From Azospirillum brasilense (GTDB lineage: Bacteria; Pseudomonadota; Alphaproteobacteria; Azospirillales; Azospirillaceae), in contig NZ_CP059450.1 in NCBI RefSeq assembly GCF_022023855.1, positions 942,001 to 1,006,000 of the forward strand: 64,000 bases of DNA. Reading direction: 5' to 3'. A program made the position numbers and the translations under genes. The first letter of the stretch is position 1, and every line of letters begins with the position of its first letter. Positions 45,343-54,157 of the stretch are shown here, one piece after another. The notes under the pieces are model-generated. The model did not search any database and was not told where the DNA came from. It saw only the letters and a program-made list of their open reading frames with translations.

Positions 45343-46599
45343 ATGAGCTTGAAATCCATCCTCGCCGCGGCGGCCATCGCCGCGGCGGCGGCCGGTGCCG
45401 CCGTCCCGTCCCAGGCCGCCGATCCGCTGAAGATCGGCGTCCTGTTCCCGCTGTCCGGCCCGATGGCGCTGATCGGCAACGAGGCCTATCAGGCCGCCGA
45501 GGTCGCCCGCGACATGATCAACAAGCGCGGCGGCGTGCTCGGCCGTCCGGTGACCTACGCCGTCGCCGACGCGCCGGCCCCGACCGCCGCCAACGCCGAG
45601 GCGACCCGGCTGATCGTGCGCGAGAAGGTTCCGGTGATCGCCGGCAGCTACGCCAGTTCGCTTGCCCTGGCCGCCAGCGAGGTGGCGGAGCGCGAAGGCG
45701 CCCTGTATTGGGAGACCATCGCCGTCGCCGACAAGATCACCCAGCGCAAGTACAAGAACACCATCCGCCTGACCTTCAACGCATCGATGATGGGCCAGAC
45801 GGCGGCGGACTTCGCCAAGGACATCGCCGGCAAGCTGGGCAAGGAACCGAAGGATCTGCGGATCGCCGTGATCTCCGAGGATTCGGAGTTCGGCCAGTCG
45901 GTCGGCGACGCGGCGGCGAACCAGACGAAGACCCTGGGCATGCAGCTGGTCGCCAACGAACGCTACAGCCGCACCGTGAACGACCTGTCGTCCCTGGTGC
46001 TCAGCCTGAAGGCGGCCAAGCCCGACGCGGTCATCGCGACCTCCTACCTGAACGACGCCGCCCTGTTCTGGCGCCAGGTCCGCGAACTGGACCTCCACAT
46101 TCCGGCCATGATCGGCATCGGCACCGGCTACGCCCTGCCCGACTTCCTCGCCGCGACGGGCGCCAGCGCCGACGGCATCTTCGACGTGGACGCCCCGGCC
46201 TCGCCGAACGTCTCCAACCTGCCGGAGGCGACGCAGAAGCTGTACGCGGAGTTCATCGAAGGCTTCCGCGCCAAGGAGAAGCGCGATCCGGGTCCGCTGG
46301 GCCTGATCGCCTTCGGCGGCTTCTGGACGCTGTTCACGGACGTCATCCCGCGCGCGGGCTCGACCGATCTGGCGGCGCTGCGCAAGGCCGCCTACGCCAC
46401 CGACCTGCCGGACGGCAGCCTGCTGACCGGCGCCGGGGTGAAGCTGAACCAGATCGGCGAGAAGGAAGCGGGGCAGAACACCCGGGCGCTGATCTCGGTC
46501 ATGCAGTGGCAGGACGGCAAGCTGCAGGTCGTCTGGCCGCAGAGCGCCGCCAATGCCGAGATGCGCAAGGTTCCCCTGCCCAAGTGGAGCGACCGGTAA
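45343..46599 (+). CDS. LivK-like periplasmic substrate-binding protein
   Basis: This 418-residue protein has an alanine-rich signal peptide of about 25 residues ending PSQA, followed by KIGVLFPLSGPMALIGNEAY, the start of the Leu/Ile/Val-binding fold (type 1 periplasmic). Its LVSL-like lobe holds GSYASSLALAASEVAER. It delivers ligand to LivHMGF. The ligand is not known, and acids or amides are possible given the downstream enzymes. It starts 55 bases after livF. Confidence 0.9.
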   Translation: MSLKSILAAAAIAAAAAGAAVPSQAADPLKIGVLFPLSGPMALIGNEAYQAAEVARDMINKRGGVLGRPVTYAVADAPAPTAANAEATRLIVREKVPVIAGSYASSLALAASEVAEREGALYWETIAVADKITQRKYKNTIRLTFNASMMGQTAADFAKDIAGKLGKEPKDLRIAVISEDSEFGQSVGDAAANQTKTLGMQLVANERYSRTVNDLSSLVLSLKAAKPDAVIATSYLNDAALFWRQVRELDLHIPAMIGIGTGYALPDFLAATGASADGIFDVDAPASPNVSNLPEATQKLYAEFIEGFRAKEKRDPGPLGLIAFGGFWTLFTDVIPRAGSTDLAALRKAAYATDLPDGSLLTGAGVKLNQIGEKEAGQNTRALISVMQWQDGKLQVVWPQSAANAEMRKVPLPKWSDR

Positions 46600-46631
46600 C
46601 GGCGCCGGGCCATCGGCCCGACGGGACGGCT

Positions 46632-46655
46632 CCCTCTCCCAAGCTTGGGGGAGGG
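46632..46655. terminator. Palindromic GC hairpin after the binding-protein gene
   Basis: CCCTCTCCCAAG pairs with the adjacent CTTGGGGGAGGG at 11 of 12 positions. The arms resemble the dispersed inverted repeat at 596-688. Lying 32 bases after the LivK-like stop, it may trim or attenuate transcription before the synthetase gene. Confidence 0.55.
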
Positions 46656-46710
46656 GACGTCCTTCTTGATTCCTCTTTCCAACGGCTCATCGGATGACGA
46701 CAGGACCGTG

Positions 46711-48315
46711 ATGACGCACTTGGCTCCCCCCTTCACCGTCACCCCCATCGACCAGTTGCGCCACGCCGCCGCGACGGCGCCCGGCGCGCGCGTCCGATGG
46801 AACGAGCACTCCCTGTCCTACGGGGATCTGCTGGACCGCAGCCTGCGCTGCGCGTCGGCGCTCCGGGGGCTTGGCGTCGGTCCGGGCGACCGGGTCGCCT
46901 TCTGGCTACCGAACGGCATCCCGTATCTCGACCTGTTCTTCGCCTGCCTGCACATCGGCGCCATCGTCGTCTCGGTAAACACCCGCTTCCGCCGGGCCGA
47001 GGTCGAATCCATCGTCAGCCGCACCGGCGCGTCGGCCATCGTCGTCTGGCCGGGCTTCAAGAACATCCCGTTCCTGACCATGCTGGGCGAACTCGATCCG
47101 GCCGCGATGGCATCGCTGCGTTTGGCGGTCCTGTGCGAAGACGATGGCCGGTCCGGCTTCCCGCTGCCGGGCTTGCGGGTCGTTCATCACCGCGACCTGC
47201 TGGCCGAGGCGGCCGGCGAAAGCGCCGCCGCGCCGGAACTGCCCTGCATCATCTTCCCGACCTCGGGCACCACCGGCCTTCCCAAATTCGCCCTGCACCA
47301 CCAGGGCGCCGTCGCCCACCACGCCGCGCAGGTGGCCGCCGCCTTCGGCTATGACGCCGCCGACGCCCATCTCCTGCAAGCCATCCCGTTCTGCGGCGTG
47401 TTCGGCTTCTCGCAATTCGCCGCCACCCTGGCCGGCGCCGCGTCCGTCACGCTGATGAACCTGTTCGAGCCGGTGGAGGCCCGCGACCTGATCCGGTCGC
47501 GGTCGATCACCCACCTGAACGGACCGGACGACCTCTTCAAGCGCCTGCTCGACGTCTGCCCGGAGGACAAGCCGTTTCCGTCCCTGCGCGACTGCCTGAT
47601 CGCCTCCTTCAACCCGACCCTGGCCCTGTTCCCGGAAGAGGCGGAGCGGCGCGGCGTGCCAATGACCAACGGTTTCGGGATGAGCGAGATCTTTTCGTTC
47701 TTCTCACGACAGGCCCCGAACGCCCCGATCGGCCTGCGCAAGCTGTCTGGCGGCCATCCGGTCAATCCCAAGGCGCGGGTCCGGGTGCGCGACACCGCCA
47801 CCGGGCGCGTCCTGCCGCCGGGCGGGATCGGCAGCCTGGAGATCGCGTCGGACACGCTGTTCTCCGCGTATTTCGGCAATCCCGAAGCAACCCGGGCCGC
47901 CTTCACCGAGGACGGCTTCTTCATCACCGGCGATCTGGCGACGATGCGGGTGGATGGCGGATTCATCTTCAAGGGCCGCAGCGGCGACGTCCTCCGCCTC
48001 GGCGGCTTCCTCGTCGATCCGGCGGAGATCGAGGCGGTGCTGCAACGCGACGGCAGCGTGGAAACCGCCGTGGTCGTCGAAGCGGCGACGGAGCGCGGCA
48101 ACAAGCCGGTGGCCTTCCTGCGCCTGCGCGAGGGCGCCGTTCTCGACGAGGCCGCCCTGCGCGAGCGTGTCGGCGCGGCGCTGGCCGATTTCAAGATTCC
48201 GGCGCGTTTCGTCGTGGTGGACCAGTTCCCGACGGCGATGAGCCCCAACGGAGAGAAAATCCAGCGTGGCAAACTGAAGGAGCGGGCACAGCTGACGTTT
48301 TCCGCAGGCGGCTGA
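46711..48315 (+). CDS. AMP-forming acyl-CoA synthetase
   Basis: This 534-residue ligase has the AMP-binding motif FPTSGTTGLPKFAL near residues 183-196, VTLMNLF, NGFGMSEIF, and the C-terminal lid GDLATMRVDGGFIFKGRSGD with the catalytic lysine in NGEKIQRGKL. It activates a carboxylic acid to its CoA ester using ATP. The start at 46711 follows AGGA. It lies between a LivK-like gene and AcuI, so the acid it activates is probably imported or made in this cluster; 3-hydroxypropionate or acrylate would feed AcuI. Chain length specificity cannot be read. Confidence 0.88.
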   Translation: MTHLAPPFTVTPIDQLRHAAATAPGARVRWNEHSLSYGDLLDRSLRCASALRGLGVGPGDRVAFWLPNGIPYLDLFFACLHIGAIVVSVNTRFRRAEVESIVSRTGASAIVVWPGFKNIPFLTMLGELDPAAMASLRLAVLCEDDGRSGFPLPGLRVVHHRDLLAEAAGESAAAPELPCIIFPTSGTTGLPKFALHHQGAVAHHAAQVAAAFGYDAADAHLLQAIPFCGVFGFSQFAATLAGAASVTLMNLFEPVEARDLIRSRSITHLNGPDDLFKRLLDVCPEDKPFPSLRDCLIASFNPTLALFPEEAERRGVPMTNGFGMSEIFSFFSRQAPNAPIGLRKLSGGHPVNPKARVRVRDTATGRVLPPGGIGSLEIASDTLFSAYFGNPEATRAAFTEDGFFITGDLATMRVDGGFIFKGRSGDVLRLGGFLVDPAEIEAVLQRDGSVETAVVVEAATERGNKPVAFLRLREGAVLDEAALRERVGAALADFKIPARFVVVDQFPTAMSPNGEKIQRGKLKERAQLTFSAGG

Positions 48316-48390
48316 CGCGCACCGCGCACTGCCTCCGGCATTCACCAATTCCCGCAACAATTCCTGTCGCCGCAAAACAAGGACCCAACC

Positions 48391-49386
48391 ATGGCCGAAA
48401 CTTTCAATGCCTTTGTGATCGAAGACGTGGACGGCAAGCCCAAGGGCGGCTTCAAGCAACTCACCCTCGCCGACCTGCCGGACAACAACGTGCTGGTCGA
48501 GGTCGCCTATTCCACCGTCAACTACAAGGATGGGCTCGCGGTCAGCGGCAAGGGGCGTATCGCCCGCAAGCTGCCGATGGTTGCCGGCATCGATCTGGCT
48601 GGCACGGTGGTCGAATCCCGCTCCTCCGCATGGAAGCCCGGCGACAAGGTGGTGACCAACGGCTGGGGCCTGTCGGAAACGCACTGGGGCGGCTACACCC
48701 GTTTCCAGCGTCTGAAACCCGAGTGGCTGACCCGCTTGCCGAACGCCTTCTCGCTGGAAGAGGCGATGGGCATCGGCACCGCCGGCTACACGGCGGCGCT
48801 CTGCGTCGATGCCCTGGAGGCATGGGGCGCGATCCAGCCGGGCGGCAAGGAGGTTCTGGTCACCGGGGCCGCCGGCGGTGTCGGTTCGGTCGCGGTGGCG
48901 CTGCTCGCCAAGCGCGGCTGCCCGGTGGTGGCCTCAACCGGCCGGCCGGAGACTCACGATTATCTGCGCAGCCTCGGCGCCAGCGGATTCATCGACCGCA
49001 CCGCCCTCCAGGAGAAGGGCGCCCCCTTGCAGAAGGAGCGCTGGGCCGGCGGCGTCGACTCGGTGGGCGGGCAGACGCTGGTCAACGCGCTGTCGCAGAC
49101 GATCTGGGGCGGTGCCATCGCCGCTTGCGGTTTGGCCGGCTCCTCCGATCTGCCGGGAACGGTCCTGCCGCACATCCTGCGCAGCGTGGCGCTGTTGGGA
49201 GTTGATTCCGTCATGGCCCCGCAAGACCGTCGGAACGCCGCCTGGACACGGCTGGCCCGCGATTTGGACTGTGGCCTGCTGAAGACGATGTATGAGGTGC
49301 AGCCATTCCAGGCGCTGCCGGATCTGGCAAGCCGGATCCTGGCCGGTCAAATTCGCGGCCGCGTCGTCATCGACGTTCGCGGCTGA
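48391..49386 (+). CDS. acuI: AcuI-type acryloyl-CoA reductase (NADPH), YhdH/YhfP family
   Basis: This 331-residue medium-chain reductase has the family start (FNAFVIEDVDGKPKGGF, then YSTVNYKDGLA), VVTNGWGLSETHWGGY, the nucleotide loop VTGAAGGVGSVAVALLAK near residues 154-170, and IDRTALQEK. These are signatures of the YhdH/AcuI group, which reduces acryloyl-CoA to propionyl-CoA with NADPH. It detoxifies reactive acryloyl-CoA in DMSP, acrylate and 3-hydroxypropionate metabolism. Its product is the substrate of pccAB at the left end of the window. A 13-bp hairpin ends it. Confidence 0.9.
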   Translation: MAETFNAFVIEDVDGKPKGGFKQLTLADLPDNNVLVEVAYSTVNYKDGLAVSGKGRIARKLPMVAGIDLAGTVVESRSSAWKPGDKVVTNGWGLSETHWGGYTRFQRLKPEWLTRLPNAFSLEEAMGIGTAGYTAALCVDALEAWGAIQPGGKEVLVTGAAGGVGSVAVALLAKRGCPVVASTGRPETHDYLRSLGASGFIDRTALQEKGAPLQKERWAGGVDSVGGQTLVNALSQTIWGGAIAACGLAGSSDLPGTVLPHILRSVALLGVDSVMAPQDRRNAAWTRLARDLDCGLLKTMYEVQPFQALPDLASRILAGQIRGRVVIDVRG

Positions 49387-49403
49387 GGAGGCAGCCCCTC
49401 CTC

Positions 49404-49438
49404 GTGGCGGCCACCCTTCCGCTCCGGGTGGCCGCCAC
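49404..49438. terminator. 13-bp perfect hairpin ending the acuI operon
   Basis: GTGGCGGCCACCC at 49404-49416 pairs perfectly with GGGTGGCCGCCAC at 49426-49438 around a nine-base loop, 17 bases after the acuI stop. It has terminator geometry though no T-run follows. Confidence 0.75.
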
Positions 49439-49658
49439 CCACCGGCCAGAGACTCAGATCAGGCAACCCCTCGCGCTCGGCCATCAAGCGGCATGACATG
49501 AGAGAAATCGCCCATCGGATGCTGTTCTACAACCGCCCAGCATTCTGGTCGCCGATCCTGGCGCGCGGTTGCAGTGAACCATTCTAAGGTTCCGCGGAGT
49601 GCGGTTTACAGGTGCTTCCGTAACGGTTTATGGTTCCACCCCGGTTTGAGATGATGTG
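49439..49658. other. Intergenic region before the IS110 element
   Basis: About 220 bases without a convincing gene. A 29-codon frame at 49498-49587 is open but has no clear ribosome site or known motif. The stretch 49585-49650 contains several GGTT/AACC-like segments next to the IS left end. I see no promoter or RNA I can name. Confidence 0.5.
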
Positions 49659-49730
49659 GTGGACGGCCCTTTCACCAAATGCCGGTGAGCAGCGTTGACC
49701 GTCGAAGAAACCACCTCATAGAAGCCGACC

Positions 49731-50747
49731 ATGGGCGTGACGACAATCGGTCTGGATCTGGCGAAGAATGTTTTCCAGGTTCATGGCATCGACGGCGACG
49801 GGAAGGTTCTGGTCCGGCGGCAGTTACGACGGAGCGAGGTGCTAAAGTTCTTTCAAGGCCTGCCGGCGTGCCTGATGGGGATAGAGGCGTGTGGCACGGC
49901 GCACCATTGGGCGCGGGAAATTGCGGCACTGGGTCATACGATGAAGTTGATGCCACCCGCCTACGTCAAACCGTACGTGAAACGGGGAAAGACCGACGCG
50001 GCGGATGCCGAGGCGATCTGCGAGGCGGTGACCCGGCCGACGATGCGCTTCGTGGCGGTCAAGACCATCGATCAGCAGGCCGCCTTGATGCTCCACAAGA
50101 CTCCGGACCTCTTGGTCCGGCAGCGAACGATGCTGATCAACGCCTTGCGCGGTCACCTCGCGGAATTCGGCATCATCGCGGCGAAAGGGCCAAGTGGGAC
50201 AAAAGCCGCCATCGAGGCTTTGCACGAGGCGCAGGATCGTCTTCCGGAGTTGGCGCGACGGGCACTGCACGGCCTCGTCGAACAACGCCGCCTGCTCGGC
50301 GAGGAGATCGACCGGCTGGAGGCGCGCATTCTGGAGTGGCACCGTGCCAGCGACGCGAGCCGCCGTTTGGCGACGATCCCCGGCATTGGGCCGATCACCG
50401 CGAGCGCGATCGCCGCGGCGGTGCCGGACGGGACGTTGTTCCGGTCCGGCCGGCAGTTCGCCGCCTGGCTCGGCCTGACACCGAAAGCCCACAGCAGTGG
50501 CGGGAAGGAGCGGCAGACGGGGATCAGCAAGCAAGGCGATGGTTACCTCCGCCGCCTGCTGGTCGTGGGCGCCACGGCGGTCATGCGGTTGGCGCGCCAA
50601 GACAACGCGGCTCGATGCTGGGCGGCGAAGCTGCTGGAGCGCAAGCCCGCCAAGCTCGCCGCCGTCGCCCTGGCCAACAAAACGGCGCGCATTGCCCGGG
50701 CGGTGCTGACGCGCGGCGGGACCTATGCGGCGGCGACCGCCGCGTAG
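49731..50747 (+). CDS. IS110-family transposase (bridge-RNA type recombinase)
   Basis: This 338-residue DEDD recombinase has GLDLAKNVFQVHG near residues 7-19 (first Asp), GIEACGTAHHW (Glu), KTDAADAEAICEA (two Asp), and the C-terminal Tnp_20-type segment SDASRRLATIPGIGPITASA, then FAAWLGLTPKAHSSGGKERQ with the conserved serine region. The start VTTIGLDLAKN is that of the IS1111 group. The frame is intact and probably active. IS110-family enzymes use an element-encoded bridge RNA to choose targets. Confidence 0.94.
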   Translation: MGVTTIGLDLAKNVFQVHGIDGDGKVLVRRQLRRSEVLKFFQGLPACLMGIEACGTAHHWAREIAALGHTMKLMPPAYVKPYVKRGKTDAADAEAICEAVTRPTMRFVAVKTIDQQAALMLHKTPDLLVRQRTMLINALRGHLAEFGIIAAKGPSGTKAAIEALHEAQDRLPELARRALHGLVEQRRLLGEEIDRLEARILEWHRASDASRRLATIPGIGPITASAIAAAVPDGTLFRSGRQFAAWLGLTPKAHSSGGKERQTGISKQGDGYLRRLLVVGATAVMRLARQDNAARCWAAKLLERKPAKLAAVALANKTARIARAVLTRGGTYAAATAA

Positions 50748-50941
50748 TCGAGGTTCGGCTCGGCAGCAGACCAAGGTCCTGCCGAGGCGGATGGCGTAAG
50801 GGTGGTGAGACGTGATGACGAACCGGTCAGACCGGAGATCGACCAAACCCACGGGGACCAAGCGCCCGAGAGCGCGCTGAGGTGATTTGGGCGTCGATCC
50901 GCGGACTTCATCAAGGCCAGCGACCAGAGGTCGCGACGACA
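50748..50941 (+). ncRNA. Candidate bridge/seek RNA region of the IS1111-type element
   Basis: The non-coding interval between the transposase stop and the right inverted repeat is about 194 bases and contains several pairing segments, for example GGACCTTGGTC-like (AGACCAAGGTCCT) and GGTCAGACCGG. In the IS1111 group the guide RNA is reported to be encoded in the right end. Position and size fit, but no RNA structure was computed. Confidence 0.4.
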
Positions 50942-51022
50942 GGCCGGACACATGGATGCACCCGACCAACCGTCAACACGAATTCGCCTCTTGCGCCGAG
51001 AGGGCCGTCCACCACAGCATCT

Positions 51023-52417
51023 CAGATGCCTCGCTTCTTCGCAGAAGGGATCTGACAGAACGGATACGAAGACCAGTTCTCCAATCTCGTCCGCCGCATG
51101 AAGCCAGGTGACCGGCTCGCTGTGAAGGCTTGCTTCGTGCGAAAGTACAGGCTTCCGTTCGACACTGGCGAGAAGTCGGTTTCGGCCATGCGGATCAAGG
51201 CGACCGGCACGATCACCGAGAATCTCGGCGATGGCCGGACGGTGAGAGTCGCCTGGGATCCGCCTTTCGAACCGCGCGACTGGTACTTCTACACCTACCA
51301 CACGACCATCGTCGAAGCGGGCATGGAGAACGAGACCGCGCGCCACTTAGTCGATTTCGTCTTCCGGGGCGCGGCGCAGGACTACGCTTGGTGGCTGGCG
51401 CGGCCCTACTGGGCCGAGAAGTATGGTGTCCGGCCCGAGGCGGCCGCGACGGCGCCCCCGACGGAATCCCAAGCCATTGATGCCGATGAGGACGAAATCG
51501 CTGAGGTCGAGGAGGAGCCGACTTACACCATCGACGATATCATTGCCGACGGCTGCTTCCTGTCCCGCGAGGAGCTTGCCGGCATCCTCGAGTGCTGGCG
51601 CTCGAAGAAGAACCTTGTTCTCCAGGGACCTCCGGGCACAGGCAAGACCTGGATGGCGAAGCGCCTCGGCTTCGCGCTCGTCGGCTCGAAGGATCTGGAG
51701 ACGTCCCGTTCCCGGCTGCGCGTCGTCCAGTTCCATCCCTCGCTCGCCTACGAGGACTTCGTACGCGGGTGGCGGCCCTCCGGCGACGGGCGGCTCTGCC
51801 TCGTCGACGGCATCCTGATGCAAGCAATCGAAGCCGCGGCGAGCGAACCGGACCGGCCGTTCGTGCTCGTTATCGAGGAGATCAACCGCGGGAACCCGGC
51901 ACAGATCTTCGGCGAAATGCTGACGCTCTTGGAGAACACCAAGCGCCGTCCGTCAGAGGCGATCGAGCTCGCCTACCGCAAGGAGGCTGGCGAACGCGTC
52001 CATGTGCCGGAGAACCTCTTCGTGATCGGCACGATGAACGTCGCGGATCGTTCCCTCGCCATCGTCGATCTCGCGCTGCGTCGCCGCTTCGCCTTCGTCG
52101 ACCTTGAACCGCGGCTCGGTGCGGCTTGGCGCGCGTGGTGCGCGACCCGCGGGCTCGACGAGGTGATGTGCGCGGAGATCGAAGCCCGGGTCGGCGCGCT
52201 CAACGACGACATCGCCGCCTCGGCATCGCTCGGACCACAATTCCGGATCGGGCATTCCTACGTGACGCCCGACATCGACGAGACGATCCGCGACGGCCGC
52301 TCGTGGTTCCGCGCGAAGGTCGAGACGGAAGTCGGTCCCCTCCTGGACGAGTACTGGTACGACGCCCCGGAGACGGCGAAGGCCGCGCGGGAGAAGCTGC
52401 TCGCTCGGCTCGTCTGA
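51023..52417 (+). pseudogene. mcrB: 5'-broken mcrB-like AAA+ restriction gene
   Basis: The downstream frame encodes an McrB-like AAA+ GTPase: Walker A GPPGTGKTW (about codon 176 from the ATG at 51098), Walker B VLVIEEINRG, and the McrB signature IGTMNVADRS. The conserved N-terminal phrase continues upstream of that ATG as QMPRFFAEGI-stop-QNGYEDQFSNLVRRM, in the same frame. A TGA at 51053-51055 stands where relatives have a tryptophan. The sequence further upstream is the IS110 right end, so the true start has been lost. Restart at 51098 lacks a ribosome site. It overlaps mcrC by one base (TGATG). Confidence 0.8.
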
Positions 52418-53559
52418 TGCCGGCAACGAACGGCGCGGATCCACCTCGCGGGGAACGCCGGATCGGCCGCATCCCGGTCCGGAACCTCTGGCTGCTGATG
52501 CTCTATGCCTCGGAGCTGACGCGGACCCGGGAAGCCTTCGACGCCATGGTGGATGAGGATCCCGAGGATCTGCCCGACTTAGTGGCGCGCCTCCTCGCCG
52601 ACGCCGTCGAGCGCCGGCTCCGGCGGAATCTCACCCGCGGCTACCACCGTCGCGAGATGGCGCTCGCGCGAGTCCGAGGGCGCATCGACGTCCTGACGAC
52701 CGAATCGCGGCAGCTTCTCTCGAAAGGAGAGGTCTTCTGCCGCTTCGAGGATCTGTCGATGGACACGCCGCGGAACCGGCTCGTTCGCGCGGCGCTCGAT
52801 CGGATGGCACGCCTCGTCCGCGACGCCGGCACGGCTCACCGTTGCCGTTCCCTGGCGACCGACCTATCCCAGGCGGGCGTGGGTGGAGTGCGGCCGTCGC
52901 GCGCCGACTTGGCCGCCGATCAGATTGGCCGGAACAACGCCGACGACCGCTTCATGGTCGCGCTCGCTCGGCTCGCCTTCGATCTGGCGCTTCCCACCGA
53001 GGAGGCGGGCCCGACGCCCTTCGCCGCTCCGGATCGCGAAGAGGCGTGGGCGCGCCGGCTGTTCGAGAAGGCCGTGCTCGGTTTCGCCCGGGTCGAACTG
53101 GAACCTCGGGGATGGCGTGTTCGTGGCAGCACCCCGCTCGAATGGCAGGTGTCGTCCGCTACGGCGGGGCTTCCTGCGATCCTGCCGTGCATGGTGACGG
53201 ACATCGTGCTCGACCCGCCGAACTGCGGTCGACGCGTGGTAATCGATACGAAATTCACATCGATCCTGGCGAGCGGCCGTTTCTGCGGGGCGACGCTCAA
53301 GAGCGGGTACCTCTATCAGATGTACGCCTACCTGCGATCCCAGGAAGGCCCCGACCCGAGATGGGATGACGCGGCGGGCCTCTTCCTGCACCCGGCCATC
53401 GGCGCCGTGCTCCACGAGCGCGCCGTGATTCAGCGTCACGCGATCTCCTTCGCCACTATCGATCTCAGCGGGTCGGCAGTGGCCATCCGGGACGGGTTAC
53501 GGAGTCTCCTCCGTGCCGGCCTTGACAGCGAACGATCCAAAGACGGGTCAAGTGCGTAG
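52417..53559 (+). CDS. mcrC: McrC-like subunit of a 5-methylcytosine-type restriction system
   Basis: This 380-residue protein has the McrC layout: N-terminal RIPVRNLWLLMLYASELT, a middle LVRGRIDV-like (ARVRGRIDVLTTES) and FCRFEDLSMDTPRNRLVRAAL, and a C-terminal PD-(D/E)XK nuclease with MVTDIVLD followed by VVIDTKF near residues 262-280. McrC cuts DNA when activated by McrB. The start overlaps the mcrB stop. The extreme C-terminus ends near the IS5 remnant, so a few residues may be altered. With mcrB broken, this subunit is probably inactive by itself. Confidence 0.85.
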   Translation: MPATNGADPPRGERRIGRIPVRNLWLLMLYASELTRTREAFDAMVDEDPEDLPDLVARLLADAVERRLRRNLTRGYHRREMALARVRGRIDVLTTESRQLLSKGEVFCRFEDLSMDTPRNRLVRAALDRMARLVRDAGTAHRCRSLATDLSQAGVGGVRPSRADLAADQIGRNNADDRFMVALARLAFDLALPTEEAGPTPFAAPDREEAWARRLFEKAVLGFARVELEPRGWRVRGSTPLEWQVSSATAGLPAILPCMVTDIVLDPPNCGRRVVIDTKFTSILASGRFCGATLKSGYLYQMYAYLRSQEGPDPRWDDAAGLFLHPAIGAVLHERAVIQRHAISFATIDLSGSAVAIRDGLRSLLRAGLDSERSKDGSSA

Positions 53560-53571
53560 CTGTGTACACGG

Positions 53572-54102
53572 CGTAGTCAACTCCACGGCAACGATTTGCC
53601 CCGTGCCGGCATCGACGCCGACGTGGAATTTGCGCCGGGATCGGCGCGTCTTGGAGCGGTGCTTCTCGACCCGCCACTCGCCCGGGCCGCTGAGTTTCAG
53701 CCCCGTGCTGTCGACCAGCAGGTGCCATGGACCAGCGGTCTGCGGACGGATTTTCACGGCCAGGGTGCGGGCTCGGCGGCTCAGGGTTGTGTGATCGGGC
53801 ACCGGCAGGTCGAGCTGGAGCAACTGCATCAGCGAGCCGATCAGCCCCTCGGTCTGGCGGAAGGCCATGTGGAAGAGCGCCCGCAACGTCAGGGCGGTTT
53901 CGATCGCCACGGCCGAGTACCGCGGTTGCCCGCCGCGCGTGGTCCGTGGGGCGGCGCGCCAAGGCTGGATGGTGTCCTCGCTGAACCACATGGTCAAACT
54001 GCCGCGCTGGCGTAGCCCTGCCTCATAAGCCGTTCAATTAGTCACGCGGTACTTGGCACGAGGAAACAGGTGGCGATGGGCGGCGCGGTGTTTGAACGGC
54101 AT
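53572..54102 (-). pseudogene. IS5-family transposase remnant with internal stop
   Basis: Reading leftward from the ATG at 54102, the product begins MPFKHRAAHRHL and continues AKYRVTN-stop-TAYEAGLRQRGSLTMWF, then PRTTRGGQPRYSA, LRQTEGLIGS-like (FRQTEGLIGS) and HLLVDSTGLKL. This is an IS5-type DDE transposase. Codon 23 is TGA (54036-54034) where relatives have Trp. The C-terminal half, with the last catalytic Glu, is missing after ELTT near 53575. It is thus doubly inactive. It abuts mcrC. Confidence 0.85.
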
Positions 54103-54157
54103 AGGGCGGCAGTGGTGGCGGGCATCAGCAGGGCCGGTCTTTACGCCAATTCGCAAA

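Larger units (their letters stand above)
49659..50951 (+). mobile_element. IS110-family element, IS1111 group
   Basis: A transposase gene of the IS110 family (49731-50747) is flanked by non-coding ends. Candidate subterminal inverted repeats are GTGGACGGCC at 49659-49668 and its near complement GGCCGGACAC at 50942-50951 (8 of 10 pairs). IS1111-type elements have subterminal repeats and no target duplication, so the outer limits are only approximate. The right non-coding part is long (about 194 bases). The element sits between acuI and a broken mcrB gene and probably cut the latter's 5' end. Confidence 0.7.

Noticed and set aside
49498..49587. A 29-codon frame upstream of the IS110 element
   Set aside because: No ribosome site, no recognisable motif and no coupling to a neighbour; it could be a chance frame or a fragment.
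51053..51055. TGA in mcrB read as selenocysteine or a general UGA = Trp code
   Set aside because: There is no selenocysteine element visible, relatives have Trp rather than Cys or Sec here, and TGA serves as the normal stop of most genes in this window, so a global code change is excluded.
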